Assembly: GCA_023427085.1 (NCBI GenBank)
Contig: JAEZBO010000016.1
Coordinates: forward strand, 1-19,517
DNA: 19,517 nt
Direction of reading: 5' to 3'
Origin: Pseudomonadota bacterium
Lineage (GTDB): Bacteria > Pseudomonadota > Gammaproteobacteria > Burkholderiales > Burkholderiaceae_B
Positions within the stretch are counted from its first letter, which is position 1. Each line of letters begins with the position of its first letter. The notes under the pieces are model-generated. The model did no database searches. It was not told the DNA's origin and saw only the letters and a program-made list of their open reading frames with translations. Position numbers and translations under genes: made by a program. This document shows, in pieces, positions 10,098-17,587 of this stretch.

Positions 10098-10754
10098 ATG
10101 CACCCTTCCCGAATTTCCCGCGCCCGGCCCGGGCGCGCGGTCGCTGTGAATCTTCGCAGTCTGTCCCTCGGCACGAGCCTGGTGTTCGCGCTGGTGCTGG
10201 CCGGTTGCGCCAGCTCGCCGCAGCAGGCTGCCCAGGCCGAGACCGACCCTCAGGAAACCGCCAGGCTGCTGGCCCGTTTCGACAGCGAACCCGATCCCAT
10301 CGGCGCCCTGCTGCGCCACAAGGAAATCCGCCAGCCTGGCCTGCGCGTCGAGCCGGCCGCCGCGCCGCAGGGCATGGCGCAGATCGCGCAGAATTATCTG
10401 GGCGTCAAATATCGTTGGGGCGGCAATTCGCCCGACGAAGGCTTCGACTGCAGCGGACTGGTCGGCTTCGTGGTCGAGAAATCGCTGGGCCTGCGGCTGC
10501 CGCGCAGCGCGGCCGAGATCGCCCAATTGGGTAGCAAGGTCGATCGGGACGCGTTGCAGCCCGGCGACCTGGTGTTCTTCAACACGCTGGGCCGGCGTTA
10601 TTCGCACGTGGGCATCTACGTCGGCAAGAACAGCTTCGTGCACGCACCCAGTTCGGGCGGCGTGGTGCGGGTCGAGAACATGGAAATGCGCTACTGGGCC
10701 AAACGCTACAACGGCGCGCGGCGCTTCGAGCCGGGTGTGGTGGCGGCGCGCTGA
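10098..10754 (+). CDS. NlpC/P60 family lipoprotein (putative peptidoglycan endopeptidase)
   Basis: A 218-residue protein with a lipoprotein signal: hydrophobic SLVFALVLAGC with lipobox LAGC, so lipidation at C37. The NlpC/P60 domain fills the C-terminal half, with the Cys-His-His triad C118 (FDCSG), H170 (HVGIY) and H182 (FVHAP). Members cut the D-Glu to diaminopimelate bond in murein stem peptides, as MepS does. The mature protein should sit in the periplasm anchored to a membrane; an S or A after Cys is compatible with the outer membrane. The start is uncertain: a GTG at 10146 would give a shorter, more standard signal peptide (residue 17 onward), and neither start has a clear Shine-Dalgarno. 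It has its own likely promoter and converges with the DUF2325 gene. Confidence 0.9.
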   Translation: MHPSRISRARPGRAVAVNLRSLSLGTSLVFALVLAGCASSPQQAAQAETDPQETARLLARFDSEPDPIGALLRHKEIRQPGLRVEPAAAPQGMAQIAQNYLGVKYRWGGNSPDEGFDCSGLVGFVVEKSLGLRLPRSAAEIAQLGSKVDRDALQPGDLVFFNTLGRRYSHVGIYVGKNSFVHAPSSGGVVRVENMEMRYWAKRYNGARRFEPGVVAAR

Positions 10755-10781
10755 GCGCGTGCTGCCGGAACAACGGTGGGA

Positions 10782-10798
10782 ACGCCTGCAGCAGGCGT
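10782..10798. terminator. Short inverted repeat after the lipoprotein gene
   Basis: ACGCCTGC at 10782-10789 pairs with GCAGGCGT at 10791-10798, starting 27 bases past the stop. The innermost pairs must open to form a loop. There is no T-run, so it is a weak terminator candidate. The rest of the gap to 10917 is GC-rich sequence in which I see no gene. Confidence 0.3.
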
Positions 10799-10917
10799 GA
10801 TGCTGACGCGATGGCTGGCCGGGCCGTCGGGTTGCGGATTCTCCGGGCCGCCGGGCCACCTGATCACAGGCCGCCGATGCGCCTGATCGCCGGGCCGGTC
10901 AGGGACAGCAGACGAGA

Positions 10918-11232
10918 TCAGTGCGCACGCGTGCACAAGCCGCATTGGCTGAGGGCCTGTTGCATGCTGCAGACCGAACGGCGGCAGGCCACCACGCGAA
11001 TGCCGGAGCGTTGCGCGGCATGGCGGAAGGTCTTCATGACGTTGTGGCCTAGGAAGTCGGTCAGCAGGATCACCAGTTCGGTGCCCGACGGCAGCTGCAG
11101 CGTTTTTTTCTGATGCGACGGATCGCGGCCGCTGATGTGGTGGGTGATCGCGATGTTGTGGCCCTTGAGCAGGTCCGGGATATTGCCCAGGCGGTCAGCC
11201 CCTACTATCACTGCGCTCATCGACTGCGTCAT
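10918..11232 (-). CDS. DUF2325 domain small protein, likely iron-regulated
   Basis: A 104-residue protein matching my memory of DUF2325: an N-terminal AVIVGADRLGNIPDLL strand-turn, central LVILLTDFLGHNVMKTFR, and a Cys-rich end. Cysteines 83, 88, 97 and 100 (C-x4-C-x8-C-x2-C) and histidines 25, 31, 32 and 40 could bind metal. The function of the family is not established. ATG 11232 is preferred over an upstream ATG at 11292, because the probable -35 and -10 (11265-11292) lie between them; GAGG precedes 11232. A Fur-box-like sequence covers the -10, which predicts induction under iron shortage. The upstream cysB gene ends in a strong terminator, so this gene stands alone. It converges with the lipoprotein gene. 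Confidence 0.82.
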   Translation of the reverse strand: MTQSMSAVIVGADRLGNIPDLLKGHNIAITHHISGRDPSHQKKTLQLPSGTELVILLTDFLGHNVMKTFRHAAQRSGIRVVACRRSVCSMQQALSQCGLCTRAH

Positions 11233-11260
11233 GGTGCCCTCGTTGGGTCGTTTCCGATTG

Positions 11261-11281
11261 GGTAATGATAATGATTCCTGT
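11261..11281 (-). promoter_or_regulatory. Fur-box-like operator
   Basis: The plus strand reads GGTAAT GATAAT GATTCC, three hexamers close to the NATAAT repeats of the Fur consensus, in a locally AT-rich patch. It overlaps the predicted -10 of the DUF2325 gene, a classical position for repression by iron-loaded Fur. Confidence 0.6.
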
Positions 11282-11292
11282 TTGTTTATCAA
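11265..11292 (-). promoter_or_regulatory. Sigma70-like promoter of the DUF2325 gene
   Basis: On the minus strand TTGATA (11292 to 11287) and TATCAT (11270 to 11265), each 5 of 6 to consensus, are 16 bases apart. The predicted start of transcription is about 25 bases before ATG 11232. Confidence 0.5.
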
Positions 11293-11316
11293 TGAGAAAT
11301 AGGATCGATTCTCATT
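11291..11316. promoter_or_regulatory. 8-base inverted repeat upstream of the DUF2325 promoter
   Basis: AATGAGAA at 11291-11298 and TTCTCATT at 11309-11316 are perfect inverted arms spaced by 10 bases. The TGAGAA/TTCTCA halves resemble parts of Fur sites, so this may be a second, spaced Fur site or the target of another regulator. Confidence 0.4.
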
Positions 11317-11369
11317 TGTATTTTTTTATCGGACCAGCATCCCGATAGAAGCAAACTTACGTTCCGCCT

Positions 11370-11400
11370 AAAAAAACGGCCTGCCTCAGGGCAAGCCGTC
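11370..11400 (-). terminator. Rho-independent terminator of the cysB-like gene
   Basis: On the minus strand ACGGCTTGCC and GGCAGGCCGT form a 10-pair stem (one G-T wobble) around loop CTGA, followed directly by seven T. It lies about 47 bases after the cysB-like stop. It separates that gene from the DUF2325 gene. Confidence 0.92.
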
Positions 11401-11446
11401 TGCTGGGCGGCGGCGCCGCGATGCGACCCGCGTGCGGTGCCCGGTA

Positions 11447-12394
11447 TCAGGCTTCCACACCGCCCTGCACGGCGTCGGCCACCACCTCGCGCGTGAGCGC
11501 CGGCGCCAGCATCTCCAGGAAGGTGTAGACGTAATCCCGCAAGAACACGCCCTGCTTGATGCCGACACGCGTGGTGTGGGTGCCGAACAGCCGGCCGACC
11601 GGCAGGCCGATCAGCCCGCTGTCGCGGCGCGGGTCGTAGGCCACGCCAGCGATGATGCCGATGCCCAGGCCGACGTCGACGTAGGTCTTGATGACGTCGG
11701 CGTCGATGGCCTCGAGAACGATGTCCGGATGGATGCCCTGCGACGAGAACGCCTCGTCGATCGCGGTCCGGCCCGAGAACGCACGGTCGTAGGTGACGAT
11801 CGGGAATTCGGCCAGTTGCGCCAGCGACAGCTTCTTGGCCGCGCTCGAGGTCAGCTCGGCCAGCGGATGATCGGGCCGCACCACCGCCGTGTGCTCCCAG
11901 GTATAGCAGGGCAAGGTCGCCAGGCCCGGCGTCAATGCCAGCGATTCGGTCGCGATCGCCAGGTCGGCCTGCTCGTGCAAAACCATCTCGGCCAGCTGCG
12001 GCGGGCTGCCTTCGGCCAGCGACAGATGCACCTTGGGAAACTGCTTGCGGAAGGCCGGAATCACCTTGGGCAGCACGTAGCGTGCCTGCGTGTGCGTGCA
12101 GGCGATCACCAGGCCGCCTTCGTCGCGGCGGGCGAACTCGTCGCTGACCTTCTTGAGGTTGTCGACCTCGCGCATGATGCGGTCGATCACCTGCGAGACG
12201 GCCAGGCCGGGCTTGGTCAGGCCCTTGATGCGTTTGCCGTAGCGCTCGAAGATCTTGACACCGAGCTCGTCCTCGAACTCGATGATCGCCTTGGAAACGC
12301 CGGGCTGCGAGGTGTAGAGCATGCGCGCGGCTTCAGTCAGGTTGAAGTCGCGCCGGATCGTTTCGCGCACAAAGCGGAACTGTTGAAGATTCAT
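11447..12394 (-). CDS. cysB: LysR-family regulator of the CysB type
   Basis: A 315-residue transcription regulator, close to the 324 of E. coli CysB. The N-terminal winged helix-turn-helix (LTEAARMLYTSQPGVSKAI, residues 19-37) and the following FEDELGVKIFERYGKRIKGL are characteristic of the CysB/Cbl branch, as is CTHTQARYVLP at the start of the effector domain. CysB activates sulfate assimilation and cysteine synthesis genes with N-acetylserine as inducer. ATG 12394 is chosen over the in-frame ATG at 12451, because AGAGG stands just upstream and family proteins begin at MNLQQFRFV. No sulfur genes are adjacent, so it acts elsewhere. Cbl or another sulfonate-type regulator is possible. The gene ends in a strong terminator, and several inverted half-sites upstream may serve autoregulation. 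Confidence 0.88.
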   Translation of the reverse strand: MNLQQFRFVRETIRRDFNLTEAARMLYTSQPGVSKAIIEFEDELGVKIFERYGKRIKGLTKPGLAVSQVIDRIMREVDNLKKVSDEFARRDEGGLVIACTHTQARYVLPKVIPAFRKQFPKVHLSLAEGSPPQLAEMVLHEQADLAIATESLALTPGLATLPCYTWEHTAVVRPDHPLAELTSSAAKKLSLAQLAEFPIVTYDRAFSGRTAIDEAFSSQGIHPDIVLEAIDADVIKTYVDVGLGIGIIAGVAYDPRRDSGLIGLPVGRLFGTHTTRVGIKQGVFLRDYVYTFLEMLAPALTREVVADAVQGGVEA

Positions 12395-12427
12395 GATGAC
12401 CTCTGAGTCGGTCACCGATTGTAGGTA

Positions 12428-12464
12428 ATAAGCGAAGCTCCGCTTATGCATTATTTGTATAAGC
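12428..12464. promoter_or_regulatory. Three alternating half-sites upstream of cysB
   Basis: ATAAGCG (12428-12434), CGCTTAT (12441-12447) and ATAAGC (12459-12464) alternate in orientation, 34 to 70 bases before the cysB-like ATG. The pattern suits an autoregulatory LysR-type operator. A TACAAT hexamer downstream on the minus strand could be the -10, with no good -35. Confidence 0.4.
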
Positions 12465-12506
12465 TAGTGCTCCGCGCGGTCATTACAAATCGCCGCCGGC
12501 GAACCC

Positions 12507-12550
12507 GCGGTGATGACGGCCGGGTCTCCGGCACCCGGCCGTCGCACCGC
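12507..12550 (-). terminator. Long hairpin after mmsA
   Basis: Eleven perfect pairs join 12515-12525 with 12533-12543, extended by six more (12507-12512 with 12545-12550) past a small internal mismatch. It begins right after the mmsA stop on the minus strand. No T-run follows, so it could be a Rho-assisted terminator or a 3'-end stabiliser. Confidence 0.5.
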
Positions 12551-12551
12551 G

Positions 12552-14048
12552 CTACTTCATCGCGATCGTAGTGTTGACGCCCTTGCCGTGCGCCGACCAG
12601 CGGGCCGTGACGGTCTTGGTCTGGGTCCAGAAATGGATCGCCTGCTTGCCATTGGGGCCCAGGTCGCCCAGCTTGGAGCCGCGCGAACCCGTGAAGCTGA
12701 ACCAGGCGACCGGCACCGGGATCGGGATGTTGATGCCGACCTGGCCCACATCGATGGCGTTCTGGAAATAGCGCGCCGCGCCGCCGTCCTGCGTGAACAG
12801 TGCCACGCCGTTGCCGTTGGGATTGCCGTTGACGAATTCGACCGCCTCTTCGAGCGTGTCGACCGAGACCACGCACAGCACCGGCCCGAAGATCTCCTCC
12901 TGGTAGATCGCCATGTCGGCGGTGACGCCAGCGAATACCGTCGGACCGACGAAGTTGCCCTTTTCGTAGCCTTGCACCGTGAGCTGACGGCCATCCAGCA
13001 GCAGTTCGGCGCCCTCTTGCACACCCTGCTCGATCAACGATTGGACGCGTTCCTTGGCGCGCGGCGACACCAGCGGCCCCAGATCGGCCTGGCGGTCGGT
13101 GCCGGCGTTGACCTTGAGCTGCTTGGCGCGTTCGATGAAATCGGGCAGCCAGTCGCGCGCGGCGCCGACCATCACGGCGACCGAGGTCGCCATGCAGCGC
13201 TGCCCGGCGGCGCCGAAGGCCGCGCCGACCAGGTGATTGAGCGCGACGTCACGATCGGCGTCGGGCAGGATCACGCAGTGGTTCTTGGCGCCCATCATGG
13301 CCTGGCAGCGCTTGCCGGCGTTGGAGGCGCGGCGGTACAGCTCGGTGCCCACGCGCGTCGAACCGATGAACGAGACCGCCTTGATGTCGGGATGCTCGCA
13401 CAGGCCGTTGGCGATGTCCGGGCCGCCGTGCACGACGTTGAGCACGCCGGGCGGCACGCCGGCTTCGAGCGCCAGCTGCGCCAGGAACAGCGACGAGGTC
13501 GGATCCTGTTCGGACGGCTTGAGCACGAAGGTGTTGCCCACCGCGATCGCCAGCGGAAACATGAAGCACGGCAGCATCACCGGGAAATTGAACGCGGTGA
13601 TGCCGGCGCACACGCCCAGCGGCTGCACCAGCGTGTAGACGTCGATGCCGCCGGCGGCGTTCTCGGCATACTCGCCCAATTGCAGGCTGGCGATGGCGCA
13701 GGCATGCTCGACCACTTCCAGCCCGCGGCCGACTTCGCCTTCGGCATCGGGCAACGTCTTGCCGTGTTCGCGCGTGATCATCTCGGCCAGCTTGCCGGTG
13801 TTTTCGCGCAGCAGCTGCTGGAACTTCAGCATCACACGCATGCGCGCGCCCTGGCCGGTGTTGCGCCAGGCCTGGTAGGCCTTCTTGGCGCTGGCGACCG
13901 CGGCGTCGAGTTCGGCCTGCGTGGCGAATGGCACCTGCGCGACGACCTGCTGGTTGGCGGGATTGACGACGTCGCGCCATTCCTTCGAGCTCGAGTCGAC
14001 CAGCTTGCCGTCGATGAGATGCTGCAGGCGGGGTACGTTCTGGGTCAT
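12552..14048 (-). CDS. mmsA: Methylmalonate-semialdehyde dehydrogenase (CoA-acylating)
   Basis: A 498-residue aldehyde dehydrogenase of the MmsA type, which converts methylmalonate semialdehyde to propionyl-CoA (and malonate semialdehyde to acetyl-CoA) with NAD and CoA in valine, beta-alanine and myo-inositol breakdown. Family marks are ITAFNFPVMLPCFMFPLA, SFIGSTRVG, the catalytic cysteine C285 in GQRCMATSVAV, EEIFGPVL and the near-C-terminal PVPVAWFSFTGSRGS. The FPVMLP and GQRCMA forms separate MmsA from general aldehyde dehydrogenases. AGGAG at 14059-14063 supports the start. It lies 84 bases after a branched-chain-amino-acid-type binding protein gene, probably in one transcript. Its propionyl-CoA product links it functionally, though not physically, to prpE upstream in the window. 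mmsB is absent nearby. Confidence 0.95.
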   Translation of the reverse strand: MTQNVPRLQHLIDGKLVDSSSKEWRDVVNPANQQVVAQVPFATQAELDAAVASAKKAYQAWRNTGQGARMRVMLKFQQLLRENTGKLAEMITREHGKTLPDAEGEVGRGLEVVEHACAIASLQLGEYAENAAGGIDVYTLVQPLGVCAGITAFNFPVMLPCFMFPLAIAVGNTFVLKPSEQDPTSSLFLAQLALEAGVPPGVLNVVHGGPDIANGLCEHPDIKAVSFIGSTRVGTELYRRASNAGKRCQAMMGAKNHCVILPDADRDVALNHLVGAAFGAAGQRCMATSVAVMVGAARDWLPDFIERAKQLKVNAGTDRQADLGPLVSPRAKERVQSLIEQGVQEGAELLLDGRQLTVQGYEKGNFVGPTVFAGVTADMAIYQEEIFGPVLCVVSVDTLEEAVEFVNGNPNGNGVALFTQDGGAARYFQNAIDVGQVGINIPIPVPVAWFSFTGSRGSKLGDLGPNGKQAIHFWTQTKTVTARWSAHGKGVNTTIAMK

Positions 14049-14132
14049 GGACTGCTGTCTCCTGAAAAACCTGTGGGGATCCGCGGCGCGCTGGCACCGC
14101 GAACGGTCATGCGCCGCGCGAGGGCCCGAGGC

Positions 14133-15350
14133 TCACTGCTTGAGCAGCGGGCAGCTCGATTGCGACAGGGGCTGGAACGCCTCGGCGGCCGGGATGGTCG
14201 CGACCAGTCGCGAGTAATCCCAGTCGCCCTTGGACTCTTCCGGCTTCTTGACTTCGTACAGATACATGTCGTGGATCACACGCCCGTCGGGCCGGATCGA
14301 GGCGTTGCGCATGATCGCGTCGCGGATCGGCAGCTCGCGCATGGTCTTGGCGACCATGTCGCCCTGCACCGAACCGCTGGCGGCGACCGCACGCAGGTAA
14401 TGCAGCACGCTCGAATAGACGCCGGCATGCGTCATGGTCGGCTTCAGGCCCTTGAAGGCCTTCTCGAACTGGCCGGCCCACGCGCGGCTGGCATCGTCGT
14501 AGTCCCAATAGAAGCCGTCGACGTAGGAGAGGCCTTGCGCATCGGCCAGGCCCAGCGCGCGCAGGTCCGACAGGAAGATCAGCAGCGACACCAGGCGCTG
14601 GCCGCCGGCGACGATGCCGAACTCGCGCGCCTGCTTGACCGCGTTGACGGTGTCCTGGCCGCCGTTGGCCAGCGCCACCACCTGCGCGCCCGAGCTTTGC
14701 GCCTGCAGCAGGTAGGAGGCGAAGTCCGGCGCGTTGAGCGGGTGGCGCACGCTGCCGGCGACCTTGCCGCCGAGCGATTGCACCATCTTGGCGGTGTCGG
14801 TCTCGAGCGAATGGCCGAAGGCGTAGTCGACGGTGATGAAGTACCACGACTTGCCGCCGGTCTGCACGGTCGCGCGCGCGCCGCCCGCCGACTGCGAATA
14901 CGTGTCGAACATCCAGTGAAAGCCCACCGGCGAGCACTGCGCGTTGGTCAGCGCGGTGGTGGCCGGACCCGAGAACAGCACCACGCGGTTCTTCTCGCGG
15001 GCGATGCCCTGCACCGCGATCGCCACCGAGGAGTTGGTCAGGTCGGCGATGGCCGAGACCCCTTCGCGGTCGAACCACTCGCGCGCCCGCGCCGCGCCGA
15101 TGTCGGCCTTGTTTTGATGGTCGGCCGAGATCAGCGAGATCTTCATGCCCTGGCATTCGGCCTTCAGGCAATCGTCGATCGCCAGCTGGGCCGCCGCCAC
15201 CGAGCCGGGCCCGCCCATGCCGGCGTAGGTGCCCGACATGTCGCCCAGCACGCCGATCTTGACCGCAGGCTTGTCGGCGGCCATCACCGGCGCCGCCATG
15301 GCTGCGCCCAGGCACAGGATCGCGGCGCAGCCGCGTGCAACCTTGCTCAT
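14133..15350 (-). CDS. Periplasmic substrate-binding protein of a branched-chain amino acid-type ABC transporter
   Basis: A 405-residue exported binding protein. ATG 15350 is chosen, not the far upstream ATG at 15473, because AGGAG at 15357-15361 lies six bases ahead and a normal signal peptide follows: hydrophobic AAILCLGAAMAAPVMA with cleavage before ADKPAVKIGVLGDMSG. The VKIGVLGDMSGTYAG start of the mature protein and the Leu/Ile/Val-binding fold elements (SADHQNK, TNSSVAIAVQGIAREK, LANGGQDTVNAV) place it in the LivJ/LivK-like type I periplasmic binding family. No permease or ATPase genes lie beside it, so it is an orphan that must share a transporter or act in sensing. Linkage to mmsA suggests valine or a related degradation substrate as ligand (inference). 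It is divergent from a LysR gene. Confidence 0.9.
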   Translation of the reverse strand: MSKVARGCAAILCLGAAMAAPVMAADKPAVKIGVLGDMSGTYAGMGGPGSVAAAQLAIDDCLKAECQGMKISLISADHQNKADIGAARAREWFDREGVSAIADLTNSSVAIAVQGIAREKNRVVLFSGPATTALTNAQCSPVGFHWMFDTYSQSAGGARATVQTGGKSWYFITVDYAFGHSLETDTAKMVQSLGGKVAGSVRHPLNAPDFASYLLQAQSSGAQVVALANGGQDTVNAVKQAREFGIVAGGQRLVSLLIFLSDLRALGLADAQGLSYVDGFYWDYDDASRAWAGQFEKAFKGLKPTMTHAGVYSSVLHYLRAVAASGSVQGDMVAKTMRELPIRDAIMRNASIRPDGRVIHDMYLYEVKKPEESKGDWDYSRLVATIPAAEAFQPLSQSSCPLLKQ

Positions 15351-15453
15351 GCTTGTCTCCTCGTTTTTTGTTTTCGGAGCGGTGCCCCGGCTTGCCGCCA
15401 TCGAGGGCGACGGCTCAGTGTAGATGTGTAAAAATTCACCTAGCAATGCCAAA

Positions 15454-15474
15454 AATGCACAGTGCTTGTGCATT
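15454..15474. promoter_or_regulatory. LysR-type operator candidate between binding-protein and lysR genes
   Basis: AATGCAC and GTGCATT are perfect 7-base inverted arms around a 7-base centre, with a further partial copy CATGCACA just to the right (15475-15482). The site is 30 bases before the lysR ATG and 104 before the divergent gene, the usual place for a LysR regulatory binding site. Confidence 0.55.
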
Positions 15475-15503
15475 CATGCACATACCTGATCAAAGGACCG
15501 GCG

Positions 15504-16454
15504 ATGCTCGACTGGGACAGCCTGCGCTATTTCCTCGAAGTGGCCCGCACCCAGCGGGTCAGCGCGGCGGCCCAGCGGCTGGGCGTCGAGCACACCACGG
15601 TGTCGCGGCGCATGCGCGCGCTCGAGACCGAGCTGGACACCGTGCTGTTTGACAAGTCGCGCGCCAGCGGCTATCTGCTGACCGCCGACGGCCAGCGCCT
15701 GTTCGTGCACGCCGAGCAGATGGAAAGCGCGCTGTCATCGGCGCGCGAGGACATGTCGGGCATCGGCTTGCCGGTGTCGGGCCATCTGCGCATCGGCGCC
15801 ACCGAGGGTTTCGGCAGCTACGTGCTGACGCCCTTGCTGGTGGACTTCCAGCGGCGTTACCCGCACGTGACGCTGGACGTGCTGCCGGTGCCGCGTTTCG
15901 TCAGCCTGTCCAAGCGCGAAGCCGACCTGGCGGTCGGCATCGAACGGCCGCAGCGCGGCCCCTACGTCTGCAGCAAGCTGGCCGACTACACGCTGCGCCT
16001 GTACGGCACGCCCGGCTATCTGCAGCGCCACGCGCCGATCGCCAGCCAGGCCGACCTGGCGCGCCACAGCTTCATCGGTTATGTCGACGAACTGCTGTTC
16101 AGCGACCGCCTGCGATATCTCGAGGACGTGCTGCCCGGCAGCGCGGTGGTGTTGCGCAGCACCAGCGTGATCGCGCAGTACCACGCGGCGTTGCAAGGGC
16201 AGGCGCTGGCGATCCTGCCTTGCTTCATCGCCGCGCAGGACGCCCGGCTGGTGCCGGTGCTGCACGACAGCGTGGCCATCACCCGCAGCTTCTGGATCTA
16301 TTGCCACGAAGACGCGCGCCGCCTCAAACGGGTGGCGGCGCTGTGGGATTTTCTGCGCGAGGCGGTGCCGGCCAACAGCGGCCTGCTGCAGGGCCGCCAG
16401 GCCGCGCTTACGCTGCCGCCGGCGTCTGGCCCGGCGACTGGCGCGGCGGCTTGA
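15504..16454 (+). CDS. LysR-family transcriptional regulator
   Basis: A 316-residue regulator. The start ATG 15504 begins the usual MLDWDSLRYFLEVART; the in-frame ATG at 15462 would place 14 extra residues over the operator palindrome. AAGGA lies upstream. The N-terminal helix-turn-helix is RVSAAAQRLGVEHTTVSRRM with the following LETELDTVLFDKS, as in the group with the TTVSRR recognition helix. The effector domain starts near GHLRIGATEGFGSYVL. It is divergent from the binding-protein/mmsA pair and probably controls it, with the inducer unknown. Its final 47 bases overlap the end of lptF in the opposite direction, and the tail after residue ~295 is Ala/Pro-rich, perhaps dictated by that overlap. 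Confidence 0.92.
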   Translation: MLDWDSLRYFLEVARTQRVSAAAQRLGVEHTTVSRRMRALETELDTVLFDKSRASGYLLTADGQRLFVHAEQMESALSSAREDMSGIGLPVSGHLRIGATEGFGSYVLTPLLVDFQRRYPHVTLDVLPVPRFVSLSKREADLAVGIERPQRGPYVCSKLADYTLRLYGTPGYLQRHAPIASQADLARHSFIGYVDELLFSDRLRYLEDVLPGSAVVLRSTSVIAQYHAALQGQALAILPCFIAAQDARLVPVLHDSVAITRSFWIYCHEDARRLKRVAALWDFLREAVPANSGLLQGRQAALTLPPASGPATGAAA

Positions 16455-17532
16455 CCCGCAGCCGGCGGTACAGCAGATAGGCGGTCAGCGCGGTGAACAC
16501 CGCATGCACCGCCCAGACGCCGACGCCAAAACTGAGCGCGCCGCCGCTGATCCAGCCGCGCGACAGATTGATCAGGTTCATGTACAGCAGCGCCACCAGG
16601 CCGGCGATCAGCAGATCGCCCGAGCGGCCCAGCCGTGGATTGACCGCGCCCAGCGGCACGGCCAGCAGCGCCAGGTTCAGCGCCGCCAGCGGCAAGGCGA
16701 TGCGCCACATGATCTGGCCGCGTGAACTGTCGGTGTCGTCGGCGAACAGCTGCATGGTGGGCCGCGCCTTGCTGGTGCGTTCGGCCGCGGCGCGCGCGGT
16801 CGCCAGCGGATCGTCGCCGCCGCGGCTCTCGAGCCGTACGCCGTAGCGCTCGAAATCGGCCATGCGGAATTCCGCGCCGCCGGGTTTGATGTCGTAGCGG
16901 TGGCCCGCGCCCAATACCAGGAAACGATCGCCGTTGGGCTGGTTCTCGATGCGGGCATTGCTGGCCGTGACCACGCTCAGCCATTCAGGATCGGTGACCC
17001 GCACGAAGACGTTGCCCAGCTCGTCGCCGGCGACGGAGGGCTCTTCGGCGAAGAACACCCGCGCGCCCTGGCTGGCTTCGGCGAACTGGCCGGCCGACAC
17101 GCGCGACAGGTCCGAGCGCTGTTCATAGCGCTCGCGGTATTCGGCGATCTGGCGGTAGGCCCACGGCGAGGCGCCCAGCGTCAGCACCGCGATCAGCACC
17201 GATACCGGCACCGCCACGCGCAGCACCGGCCGGATCCAGTCGGCCAGCGACAGCCCGCTGGCGAACCAGACCACCATTTCGGATTCGCGGTAGTTGCGCG
17301 TGACCGTCGTCAGCACGGCGATGAACAGCGACACCGACAGGATGGTCGGCAAGGCCGTGATGCTGGAAAAAGCCGCCAGACCGACCACGACGTCGGCGCC
17401 GATCGAACCGCCCGCGGCCTCGCCCAGCAGCCGCACCAGCAGCACGCTTAGCCAGACCACGATCAAGGTCGAAAAAACGACGCCTGCGTGGCTGGTGATT
17501 TCAGCGACGACGGAGCGCTTGAACAGTGACAT
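16408..17532 (-). CDS. lptF: LPS export ABC transporter permease LptF
   Basis: A 374-residue inner-membrane permease (E. coli LptF has 366). With LptG and the ATPase LptB it extracts lipopolysaccharide from the inner membrane towards the LptC-A-D bridge. Three N-terminal membrane segments (~17-37, 50-77, 101-122), a periplasmic jellyroll-like region, then three C-terminal segments (~268-290, 302-322, 332-355) give the family layout. PWAYRQIAEYRERYEQRSDLSR after segment three and FLVLGAGHRYD in the periplasmic part are LptF-like. ATG 17532 (MSLFKRSVV) is taken over an in-frame start at 17607 that would lie in pepA. It is divergent from pepA, as seen in many proteobacteria. Unusually, lptG does not follow; a convergent lysR gene overlaps its end instead. 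Confidence 0.92.
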   Translation of the reverse strand: MSLFKRSVVAEITSHAGVVFSTLIVVWLSVLLVRLLGEAAGGSIGADVVVGLAAFSSITALPTILSVSLFIAVLTTVTRNYRESEMVVWFASGLSLADWIRPVLRVAVPVSVLIAVLTLGASPWAYRQIAEYRERYEQRSDLSRVSAGQFAEASQGARVFFAEEPSVAGDELGNVFVRVTDPEWLSVVTASNARIENQPNGDRFLVLGAGHRYDIKPGGAEFRMADFERYGVRLESRGGDDPLATARAAAERTSKARPTMQLFADDTDSSRGQIMWRIALPLAALNLALLAVPLGAVNPRLGRSGDLLIAGLVALLYMNLINLSRGWISGGALSFGVGVWAVHAVFTALTAYLLYRRLRVKPPRQSPGQTPAAA

Positions 17533-17552
17533 GGGAGAATATGCGGGATAAT
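17526..17552 (+). promoter_or_regulatory. Possible promoter of pepA
   Basis: GTGACA (17526-17531) and GATAAT (17547-17552) are each 5 of 6 to consensus but only 15 bases apart. They lie across the lptF start codon in the short divergent gap, 35 bases before the pepA ATG. Confidence 0.35.
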
Positions 17553-17587
17553 CCTTGCATCCCATTGACGCACACGGGGAAACCCTC

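Noticed and set aside
11233..11292. Longer start (ATG 11292) for the DUF2325 gene
   Set aside because: It would place the start codon upstream of the predicted -10 and over the Fur-like site; the added 20 residues are not family-like.
12510..15431. 973-codon plus-strand open frame opposite mmsA and the binding-protein gene
   Set aside because: It spans two recognisable genes on the other strand and their gap; composition is shadow-like and no domain is recognisable.
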